Shown here one piece after another: positions 1-5,565 of a DNA stretch of 14,183 bases. Every line of letters starts with the position of its first letter. Position 1 is the first letter of the stretch. The DNA is taken from positions 1 to 14,183 of the forward strand of contig NZ_JAWOAR010000220.1 in the NCBI RefSeq assembly GCF_046498435.1. The letters run 5' to 3'. Under the pieces are notes generated by a model that saw nothing but the letters and a program-made list of their open reading frames with translations, had not been told where the DNA came from and did no database searches. This stretch comes from Longimonas sp046498435 (GTDB lineage: Bacteria > Bacteroidota > Rhodothermia > Rhodothermales > Salinibacteraceae). The position numbers and the translations under genes were made by a program.

Positions 1-390
1 CTTGGGGGAATCATTTTCGGAATTGACAAAAAAGAGAAAAAAGAAATGGAAGAACAGGATACGGGTGATCCATATTACCAATTTCTCCGTACTGAGGAAA
101 TTGCTTTATATCAAAGTTTATTTAATAAAATAATTAACGAAGTAGATGTGGAAAATTATACTAAGTGGTCAAAGAATAAAGAATATGACTACGAACAGGC
201 AAACAAAGATAATTTAATAATCAACAAATATCTTGAGAAAGCTAAAGAAGAAGGAATGCGTTCTGATTATCTTCACATTATAACGCTTCAGTATTTTTTT
301 GCAGACTGGATGATGCGTGACTTTAATAAAAAAAACTGGGTCAAAAAAGTGGTAGAACTGGGTGGTGATTTCTTTCCATCAGCTCGATAA
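1..390 (+). CDS. Hypothetical protein, 5'-truncated by the window edge
   Basis: The frame is open from the first base and ends at TAA 388-390, so this is probably the 3' part of a longer gene. An internal ATG at 46 would give 114 residues; the frame from base 1 gives 129. The first visible residues (LGGIIFGI followed by DKKEKKE) look like the end of a hydrophobic segment followed by a basic/acidic stretch, possibly a membrane helix leaving the bilayer, but this is a guess from eight residues. The rest is hydrophilic and rich in Lys, Asn, Tyr and aromatic residues (YYQFLR, YFFADWMMRDF), probably helical. I recognise no family and propose no function. Codons are strongly A/T-ending, unlike every other gene in the window, which suggests a foreign origin. 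No complete gene follows it before queD, on the other strand. Confidence 0.6.
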   Translation, partial: LGGIIFGIDKKEKKEMEEQDTGDPYYQFLRTEEIALYQSLFNKIINEVDVENYTKWSKNKEYDYEQANKDNLIINKYLEKAKEEGMRSDYLHIITLQYFFADWMMRDFNKKNWVKKVVELGGDFFPSAR

Positions 391-607
391 ATGAAAGGAA
401 TTTTAGAAACATCGGAGCTATTTGAGGAGCTAACCCAGTAACTCTGTAGTTCTGGATCAACGTATGATAATGTATCACGTTACAATTTTCTCATCGATTA
501 TATAGTGAACTGAGATTATTAAAGATGTACTCCATATTTGGGAATTCACCCAGTGGTTCTACCTGTGTGTAAGACGATACACACCGCATTCCCCATGACC
601 TCAAACC
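391..607. other. AT-rich intergenic DNA between the partial gene and queD
   Basis: No convincing gene is present. An ATG directly after the stop of the upstream gene opens a frame of only 16 codons (391-441), which I regard as chance. Base composition changes from AT-rich to GC-rich around 560-600, just before the 3' end of queD, so the boundary of the compositionally foreign segment lies in this interval. Confidence 0.6.
565..584. other. Short hairpin downstream of queD
   Basis: GTGTGTA (565-571) and TACACAC (578-584) form a perfect 7-bp stem with a 6-nt loop. It starts 23 bp past the queD stop codon as read on the minus strand. There is no T-run after it, so it is at best a weak or factor-assisted transcript end for queD. 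Confidence 0.35.
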
Positions 608-1102
608 TCACCCTGCCACCGCCTCAGGCTTCACAAGCGCAGCCTCCAGCTCGGGGGCCGGTGTGTCGGCGTGGTCGGCAACGGTGGCGCGGGTGGTGGC
701 GTAGCAGGTCTTGGTCTCCTGCACGCGCACCTGCACCGCCGTCACGCCGTGCTCCTGCAGCATGGCGAAGCCGTGCGTGCACAGATAGCGCGCCACGTAG
801 GTGGCCAGGGCCTCGGTCGTGCTGCGTCCGTCGAGCAGGTAGTGCTTCACGCCGAGCGTAGCCAGGGCCTCGCGCAGCGCGGTATCATTCCGATTCACGT
901 AGGTGCAGTGATCCCACGCATCAATCAAAGGAGATACGACGCGCTTCACCTCCTGAAAGTCGATCAGCATCTCCGACGGACCCGGCGTGCCGTCGAGTTC
1001 GATCCAGCAGGTGTACGAGTGGCCGTGCAGGTTGCGGCACAGACTGGGATGATCCGCCAGGCGATGCGCGGCCTCCCACCGAAAACGTTTGGCGACTGTC
1101 AT
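608..1102 (-). CDS. queD: 6-carboxytetrahydropterin synthase (QueD/PTPS family)
   Basis: Encodes 164 residues, normal for the bacterial PTPS family. QueD converts 7,8-dihydroneopterin triphosphate to 6-carboxy-5,6,7,8-tetrahydropterin, the second step from GTP toward queuosine in tRNA; it is cytosolic and zinc-dependent. Visible zinc ligands are His13 (WEAAHRL) and His26/His28 in CRNLHGH. Cys22, four residues before His26, is at the position of the catalytic Cys in the CxxxHGH pattern. Further family features are Asp64-His65 (WDHCTYVN), Glu97 (STTEALA) and Glu129 (VRVQETKTCYA). I chose ATG at 1102 because the next ATG upstream (1156) only adds an 18-residue extension unlike the family N-terminus. 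No other queuosine gene is in the window. A true 6-pyruvoyl-tetrahydropterin synthase is the alternative, less likely because the Cys motif is of the QueD type. Confidence 0.92.
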   Translation of the reverse strand: MTVAKRFRWEAAHRLADHPSLCRNLHGHSYTCWIELDGTPGPSEMLIDFQEVKRVVSPLIDAWDHCTYVNRNDTALREALATLGVKHYLLDGRSTTEALATYVARYLCTHGFAMLQEHGVTAVQVRVQETKTCYATTRATVADHADTPAPELEAALVKPEAVAG

Positions 1103-1298
1103 ACGAAACACACTAAGCAACGAGCAGACGAGCGATCCGCGCCAGGCACGGACCAATGCGTACCGACCGGCGCGCCACAGAGGTTCCCCACCTGCGCGCT
1201 CCTGTATCGATTTACGAGACCTTCGCGCTGCCGCGTGGAACTTGCTTCCAAAATCTGACTATCACGTCCATGTCTGCACAAGCAGCAGGCCTCCACTT

Positions 1299-1383
<85 letters not shown>

Positions 1384-1401
1384 CACAGTCCACACAACCC
1401 G

Positions 1402-1436
1402 AAACGCCTTGCTTTCCCCGAAAGCAGGGCGTTTTT
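1402..1436 (+). terminator. Intrinsic terminator of tRNA-Leu
   Basis: AAACGCCTTGCTTT pairs with AAAGCAGGGCGTTT (one T-G pair) around a CCCCG loop and runs into five T residues. It begins 19 bp after the tRNA end. Confidence 0.9.
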
Positions 1437-1596
1437 GCATTTAGGGATGTTTATTGGGGAGAAAGTAGAGGGTCGCCTCCGTAGCGCACGTGTCGATGCG
1501 TACAGACCGGCCCACGCACCACGGAAAAGGGCCTCGCAGGTCCAGGTAAGCCCCCAACCGGCTATGCCGATGCGTACCCTCTATCTCTTATACCCA

Positions 1597-1643
1597 ATCC
1601 GGTTGCCCCGTTGTGGAAATCGCTTTTCTGCACAACACCGGAT
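1597..1643 (-). other. Nested hairpin downstream of the polyketide synthase gene
   Basis: ATCCGGT (1597-1603) pairs with ACCGGAT (1637-1643), and GTTGTG (1610-1615) pairs with CACAAC (1631-1636). The result is a 13-bp stem interrupted by a 6-nt bulge (TGCCCC) on one side only, with a 15-nt loop. It lies 22 bp beyond the PKS stop as read on the minus strand. There is no T-run, so it could be a factor-dependent transcript end, an mRNA 3'-end stabiliser or a repeat element. Function is inferred from position only. Confidence 0.45.
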
Positions 1644-1665
1644 GTACCCATCCACCCATCCACAC

Positions 1666-2757
1666 CTAAACGCCCCATTTCCACAGGGCACCTTCAATCG
1701 TAAGGCCCGGGCCGAAGGCCATCGCTACGCCGTGTGTGCCGGTGTGCGGGCCCTGCTCCAGCATGCGCTTCAAGATGAACAGAATGGTGGGCGAGCTCAT
1801 GTTGCCGTAGTTGCGCAAGACCTCCAGCGAGTCGCGCACCTTCGCATCCGACAGCTCCAAGACCTCCTGCGCCTTATCGACAATGGCGCGCCCGCCGGGA
1901 TGGATCGCCCAGAAGTCAACCGTGGCCTCGTCGGGCACGAGCGCATCCACGTATTCGGGCAGGTGGTCGGCAATGACGCGGGGCACGCGCGAGGAGAGCC
2001 CCATCTGGAAGCCCGTGTCGCCGATGTCCCACGTCATATAGTCCATCGAGTCGTCGTCCATCGTGGTGCGCGAGTCAACGTATTCGAGCGCGCCCGTGGG
2101 TACGGTATCGCGCTGCGAGACGATGGCGGCTGCGCATCCGTCGGCAAAGAGCGCGTTGACGACGGCGGTTTCGAGCGAGTCGTTCACCTGAAAGTGCAGC
2201 GTGCAGAGCTCCGCGCACACAATGAGCACGCGCGCATCGGGCTGCGACTGACAGAAGCTGTGAGCTACGCGCAGGGCGTTGAACGCGGCGTAGCAGCCCA
2301 TGAATCCGATAAATGTGCGCTGCGTGGTAGGCGAAAGTCCCAGTTCTTTTACGAGATGGATGTCGAATCCTGGCGCAAAAAACCCGGTGCAGCTTACGCC
2401 AATCACGTGGGTGATGTCTTCGGCCTTGGTATCTGACTGCGCAAGGGCCTGACGGGCGGCATGCTGCGTGAGCGGCAAGATGGCCTCGCGGTACTTATCG
2501 TTGCGATCGGACGTGGAGGGCGCGGGTTCGAGCGACCACGTAGGCGGGAAGAACGTGAAATTGGCGGCATCGTCTCTGGCGAAGTCGGCAAGGGCCGAGT
2601 GGCGCTGGTCGATGGCCGTGCCCCGGTAGATGGCCGGGATACGGGCGCGCAGCCGCTCGGGCAGCGATGTAATGCGCTGCATAAAGGCCGCTGTTTCGGG
2701 CTGTAGGGCGCGCGTTGGCGGCGTGGCCGTGGCGATGGTGTCGAGCACCGTAGGCAT
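1666..2757 (-). CDS. Type III polyketide synthase (chalcone/stilbene synthase family)
   Basis: Encodes 363 residues, within the usual range of bacterial type III PKSs. These homodimeric, ACP-independent enzymes extend an acyl-CoA starter with malonyl-CoA and cyclise it to pyrones, resorcinols or phloroglucinols. The full catalytic triad is visible: Cys155 in GFMGCYAA, His286 in WAIHPGG and Asn319 in NYGNMSS. The C-terminal signature GPGLTIEGAL is also present. The starter and product cannot be read from sequence. The gene starts 3 bp after the mazG stop and is almost certainly co-transcribed with it. The tailoring enzymes often found beside such genes (methyltransferase, cytochrome P450, hydroxylase) are absent from the downstream side, where the next feature is tRNA-Leu on the other strand. 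ATG at 2757 is the natural start (MPTVLDTIATATPP, a typical family N-terminus). Confidence 0.93.
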   Translation of the reverse strand: MPTVLDTIATATPPTRALQPETAAFMQRITSLPERLRARIPAIYRGTAIDQRHSALADFARDDAANFTFFPPTWSLEPAPSTSDRNDKYREAILPLTQHAARQALAQSDTKAEDITHVIGVSCTGFFAPGFDIHLVKELGLSPTTQRTFIGFMGCYAAFNALRVAHSFCQSQPDARVLIVCAELCTLHFQVNDSLETAVVNALFADGCAAAIVSQRDTVPTGALEYVDSRTTMDDDSMDYMTWDIGDTGFQMGLSSRVPRVIADHLPEYVDALVPDEATVDFWAIHPGGRAIVDKAQEVLELSDAKVRDSLEVLRNYGNMSSPTILFILKRMLEQGPHTGTHGVAMAFGPGLTIEGALWKWGV

Positions 2758-2760
2758 GTG

Positions 2761-3642
2761 TCAGGGGGCGTTGGAAGCAGAAGGCGAGCGCAGGGCGGTT
2801 TTTGCCTCATCCCAGAGGGCGTCGGCCTCGTCGAGCGAGACATCGTCCCACGACTTTTCGCGGGCGTGCAACTGCGCTTCGATGTACTGAAAGCGCTCCT
2901 GGAAGCGCGCGTTCGTGCCGCGCAGTGCGTTTTCCGGATTTATTCCAACCTGCCGCCCGTAGTTGACCAGTGCGAAGAGCAGGTCGCCAAACTCCTGGGC
3001 CCGCGCCTCGGCATCATCGGACGAGTCAGCCTCCTTAAATTCGGCAAGTTCTTCCTCGACCTTGGCCCAGGTGGATTGCGTATCCGGGAAGTCGAAGCCC
3101 ACCCCGGCGGCTTTTTCCTGCATCCGAAAGGCCCGCAAGAGCGACGGCAGGTGCGCGGGCACGCCGTCGAGGGCCGACTTTAGGGCATCATCAGCGTCCT
3201 CATTGTCGGATTCTTGCTGCTTGATGCGCTCCCAGTTGGCAAGCACCGCGTCGGGGTCGTTGGTCTCCAGGTCGCCAAACACGTGCGGATGGCGGCGCAC
3301 CAGCTTGTCGATTTCGGCGTCGATCACATCTTGCACGGTAAAGCGCCCGGCCTCTTCTGCGATGGTGCTGTGGAAGAGCACATGCAGCAGTACATCCCCC
3401 AGCTCCTTCTGCAACTCCGTGGGATCGCCCGACTCGATGGCCTCGACCACCTCGTAGGCTTCCTCGATAAGCAGATGTTTTACGGATACATGGGTCTGCT
3501 CGCGGTCCCACGGGCAGTCCTGGCGCAGTTGCCGCACAATGGAGGCGAGGTCGGCATAGCGCTCGGTGTGCGCCTCGGGTTCGCGGTACTGCGCATCGTA
3601 GATCGGATCGTCGAGACGCGGAGCGTTGGAGTCGGTTGGCAT
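2761..3642 (-). CDS. mazG: MazG nucleoside triphosphate pyrophosphohydrolase
   Basis: Encodes 293 residues with the two-domain MazG layout (the E. coli protein has about 263). MazG hydrolyses (d)NTPs to NMP and pyrophosphate, cleaning aberrant nucleotides from the pool, and in some bacteria affects (p)ppGpp-linked survival. The N-terminal domain has CPWDREQTH (43-51), the metal-binding EExxE (Glu60, Glu61, Glu64) and ELGD (Glu80, Asp83). Next come RRHPHVFGD and NWERIK. The C-terminal domain has LLRAFRMQEKAAGVGFDF, EEELAEF and EFGDLLFALVNYGR, so both metal sites look intact. I chose ATG 3642 because the 22 residues added by an upstream ATG (3708) resemble translated leader. It is the first gene of a two-gene operon with the type III PKS and diverges from ssrA. 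Confidence 0.93.
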   Translation of the reverse strand: MPTDSNAPRLDDPIYDAQYREPEAHTERYADLASIVRQLRQDCPWDREQTHVSVKHLLIEEAYEVVEAIESGDPTELQKELGDVLLHVLFHSTIAEEAGRFTVQDVIDAEIDKLVRRHPHVFGDLETNDPDAVLANWERIKQQESDNEDADDALKSALDGVPAHLPSLLRAFRMQEKAAGVGFDFPDTQSTWAKVEEELAEFKEADSSDDAEARAQEFGDLLFALVNYGRQVGINPENALRGTNARFQERFQYIEAQLHAREKSWDDVSLDEADALWDEAKTALRSPSASNAP

Positions 3643-3761
3643 GAAAAGCCCGTGGGGAGGTTGAGGCAGAGTAGCTTGCGTGTGGACGTATGCATAACGA
3701 ATCCCCACGGAGTGGGTTGCTCGATCGATGCTTCACAGACGCCTCGGTCCCGTAACGCACT

Positions 3762-3787
3762 GCACATACGTTTTGCACATACGTTTT
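3762..3787 (+). repeat. 13-bp perfect tandem duplication upstream of ssrA
   Basis: GCACATACGTTTT at 3762-3774 is repeated exactly at 3775-3787, in the divergent interval between mazG and ssrA. It could be a duplicated regulator site or a recent slippage event. The sequence that follows (TTGACG at 3786, TATAGG at 3805) resembles promoter elements, but the 13-bp spacing is too short for a standard sigma-70 promoter. Confidence 0.7.
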
Positions 3788-3879
3788 GACGCTGGAACAA
3801 AGGGTATAGGAGTGCTTACACTTTCAATCCCAAAGGCAGAGTGCCCTGCGCTCTGCTGGCGGGTTGCTCTTTCACATAT

Positions 3880-4246
3880 GGGGATGACACGGCTTCGACG
3901 GGTGGTAAACGCGCGGCGGGCTGTCCTTCCGAGCTGCCTAATATGCTCGTTAATCTCGTTAGGAACTTGTAAATGCGGACGATTACACGTACGCGATGGC
4001 GGCGTAACAGCCCCCATCTGTCTCCTGTCAGGCTTGTCTGTCGGTTTGCCTGAGACATCATATTAGACAGAATAGCCACACCCATTCCGGCTGGATGTAC
4101 TGTGGTGAACCTTGATCAGCCTTGGCACTCCTCTGGCCTCGTGGTTCGGCTGGAGAGGAGCCGCGACATTGAAATAGAACCACTATGAAGGTAGATGCTC
4201 GACACGAGCGGCCATTCGGACCCGGGTTCGACTCCCGGCATCTCCA
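3880..4246 (+). ncRNA. ssrA: Transfer-messenger RNA (tmRNA)
   Basis: Rescues ribosomes stalled on broken mRNAs: charged with alanine and bound by SmpB, it enters the A site and its reading frame adds a degradation tag. The 5' end GGGGATGACACGGCTTCGAC (3880-3899) is the conserved tmRNA start. GGGGATG (3880-3886) pairs with CATCTCC (4239-4245), with one G-T pair, to form the tRNA-like acceptor stem, followed by discriminator A at 4246. The T arm CCGGGTTCGACTCCCGG precedes it. The tag frame is at 3975-4007. The total of 367 nt is normal for the one-piece form. CCA is not encoded (CAC follows). smpB is not in the window. A small hairpin (GCAGAG 3836-3841 with CTCTGC 3851-3856) lies in the presumed 5' leader. 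Confidence 0.97.
3975..4007 (+). other. tmRNA proteolysis-tag reading frame, ADDYTYAMAA
   Basis: The resume codon is GCG at 3975. Ten codons give ADDYTYAMAA, then TAA at 4005-4007. Preceded by the alanine carried on the tmRNA, the added peptide is AADDYTYAMAA. The AMAA ending fits the hydrophobic C-terminus recognised by ClpXP-type proteases. From memory the Salinibacter ruber tag is nearly the same (ADDYSYAMAA), which supports the taxonomic guess. Confidence 0.9.
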
Positions 4247-4288
4247 CACTTATTTGCACTTGCTGTGCTGCATTCGCAGCATGGCACA

Positions 4289-4321
4289 CCCCCTGCTGAT
4301 CGGCTGACAGCAGGGGGTTTT
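4289..4321 (+). terminator. Intrinsic terminator of ssrA
   Basis: CCCCCTGCTG (4289-4298) pairs perfectly with CAGCAGGGGG (4308-4317) around a 9-nt loop and is followed by TTTT. It lies 42 bp past the tmRNA 3' end. Confidence 0.92.
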
Positions 4322-4329
4322 GTATGTTT

Positions 4330-4361
4330 AAGGGGTAGTTGTTAGAAGGGGTAGTTGTTAG
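4330..4361 (+). repeat. 16-bp perfect tandem duplication
   Basis: AAGGGGTAGTTGTTAG occurs at 4330-4345 and again at 4346-4361 with no gap. It sits just past the ssrA terminator, in otherwise non-coding DNA. Likely a slippage duplication; no function is apparent. Confidence 0.8.
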
Positions 4362-4385
4362 ATCGCAAGTGATGCCGCGCAAGCA

Positions 4386-4435
4386 GTCATCCCGAACAAT
4401 CCTGACAGCCGCTGGGAGCAGAGCCGGGATCTTCT
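4386..4435 (-). repeat. Palindromic repeat, divergent copy of the ATCCCGG family
   Basis: Read on the minus strand this runs from AGAAGATCCCGG to CGGGATGAC, with ATCCCG and CGGGAT as inverted arms about 32 nt apart. The same ends are found at 14117-14156 in opposite orientation with a shorter centre, so the two are members of one dispersed palindromic family. This copy lies 59 bp past the stop of the small membrane-protein gene. Confidence 0.6.
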
Positions 4436-4494
4436 GTGGACTTCCATGACAATCATGCGCGTGAGCTACCCAACCATTGACGTGTGACAGAGCA

Positions 4495-4701
4495 CTACTT
4501 TGTCCACGTTGCTGCACTGTAGGCCGAGTAGATGTGCACGACCCAGCCCATGGTACCAAATGAAACCGCCCACACGACACCAGCAAGCACAAAATGAATA
4601 GCGGCAGCAATGAGGCGTCCCTGCACGAGCTGTCCAAGTCCTGCAATCAGAAAACTGGCCAGCGCGGCAATGACGTTTCCTCCTGATCCTTGTTCGGCCA
4701 T
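4495..4701 (-). CDS. Small membrane protein, 68 residues, two predicted helices
   Basis: After a short polar start (MAEQGSGG) there are two hydrophobic segments, about residues 10-27 and 30-60, separated by a short turn with Gln-Gly-Arg. The pattern SFLIAGLGQLVQG, with G-x-GQ and a glycine before a basic residue, resembles small TM2-like or GLGQ-type membrane proteins, where a turn links two helices. No catalytic motif is present and the function is unknown. ATG at 4701 is the best start because the next ATG upstream in this frame would put unlikely residues in front of the Gly-rich beginning. The gene stands alone: ssrA lies beyond its 3' end and the DinB-like gene diverges from its 5' side. 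The hydrophobic composition and clean boundaries argue that it is real. Confidence 0.72.
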   Translation of the reverse strand: MAEQGSGGNVIAALASFLIAGLGQLVQGRLIAAAIHFVLAGVVWAVSFGTMGWVVHIYSAYSAATWTK

Positions 4702-4897
4702 GAACTTCTATTGGCATTGAGGTAGAGAGCAAATACGACGTGTTCAACGTAGGGATTACGTAACAAAGAAGCGAACAAGGGGCACCAATGGATGAGTTGT
4801 GTGCTTTTTATGATCAACTGCGGATCTCTGCACATGATCTTCGATTCGAGTACAGGATTTCAGTGAAGATAATGTGGATGCACTGTAAATCTGTCTG

Positions 4898-4930
4898 TGT
4901 TGATAATCCGTGTTGATTCCGTTTGTTGAT
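4898..4930 (+). promoter_or_regulatory. Three TGTTGAT heptamers at 13-bp spacing
   Basis: TGTTGAT occurs at 4898-4904, 4911-4917 and 4924-4930, exactly 13 bp apart each time, ending 13 bp before the ATG at 4944. The six bases between copies differ, so only the heptamer and the period are kept. This suggests a direct-repeat binding site for a regulator of the downstream gene. The regulatory role is inference. Confidence 0.45.
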
Positions 4931-4943
4931 CGTTTGTACTCTC

Positions 4944-5540
4944 ATGGTTCCTTACTCCAGTAATCCGGCCCTCATTATGTCGGACGAATACAGCATGCTT
5001 CGCGGCTTTTATGATGCCGTTGAGGCGCTGTTGGATGCGCCCCAGCATGTGCTCTTTAGCATACACGAAACGATTTCGGACTGGTCGCCCGCTGATCACC
5101 TGTATCACATTCTGCGTTCGAATAGCAAGTCGCTGAAAGCGGCTCGCCTGGCGGCCACCGACCGTGGCCCAACGGTGCACGAGGGCACCCCCAACGATGT
5201 TGGGACGCGCGTGCTCGAAGAAGGATCGTTTGGAGATCTGGAGGCCGAAGCGCCGCCGTCGGTGCGCCCGCCTCAGGACCTGACTCGGTCGAACTTGCGC
5301 ACGGCGTATCAAAAGAGCCGCGAGCAGTTCGACGCGCTGCGCGAACACGTGCCTACGCTGCCTAAAGCCGAAGCGCGCCTGCCCCATCCTGCGTTCGGCC
5401 CCCTGCGTGCGTCGGAGTGGCTCCGATTTGCACGCATCCACTCCGATCATCACCAGGACATTGTGCAGCAGATCTTGAACGCTTCCCGTTCACAAAGCGC
5501 TTCGACAGCGGCTCCCACCCCGCAACAAGCCGCCGCGTAA
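4944..5540 (+). CDS. DinB superfamily protein, DUF1569-like
   Basis: Encodes 198 residues from ATG 4944 (187 from ATG 4977, also plausible; neither has a Shine-Dalgarno sequence). DinB/YfiT-type proteins are four-helix bundles holding a metal with three histidines. Some are bacillithiol- or mycothiol-dependent transferases, but many have no known activity. Counting from 4944, candidate ligands are His52 or His55 (WSPADHLYH) and His166 with His170 (HSDHH, an HxxxH spacing). The C-terminal part HPAFGPLRASEW followed by HSDHHQDIV matches the DUF1569 style. About 40 central residues rich in Glu and Pro may be a loop, and the Ala/Ser/Pro-rich tail is likely disordered. I prefer 4944 because AT-rich leader composition ends there. 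The gene converges on the phosphohexomutase gene with 25 bp between their stops. Confidence 0.8.
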   Translation: MVPYSSNPALIMSDEYSMLRGFYDAVEALLDAPQHVLFSIHETISDWSPADHLYHILRSNSKSLKAARLAATDRGPTVHEGTPNDVGTRVLEEGSFGDLEAEAPPSVRPPQDLTRSNLRTAYQKSREQFDALREHVPTLPKAEARLPHPAFGPLRASEWLRFARIHSDHHQDIVQQILNASRSQSASTAAPTPQQAAA

Positions 5541-5565
5541 CCACCACGCACATGAATTTCACCGC

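Noticed and set aside
391..441. A 16-codon frame starting directly after the stop of the left-edge gene
   Set aside because: Too short to support, with no similarity or further signals.
1103..1298. A preQ1 riboswitch upstream of queD
   Set aside because: On the minus strand I found no preQ1-I-like hairpin with A-rich tail.
3786..3810. TTGACG and TATAGG as an ssrA promoter
   Set aside because: The spacing is 13 bp, too short for a sigma-70 promoter, and it does not fit the Bacteroidota TAnnTTTG pattern either.
3733..4249. Several open frames on both strands over the tmRNA region
   Set aside because: They overlap a well-supported structural RNA and have no protein-like features.
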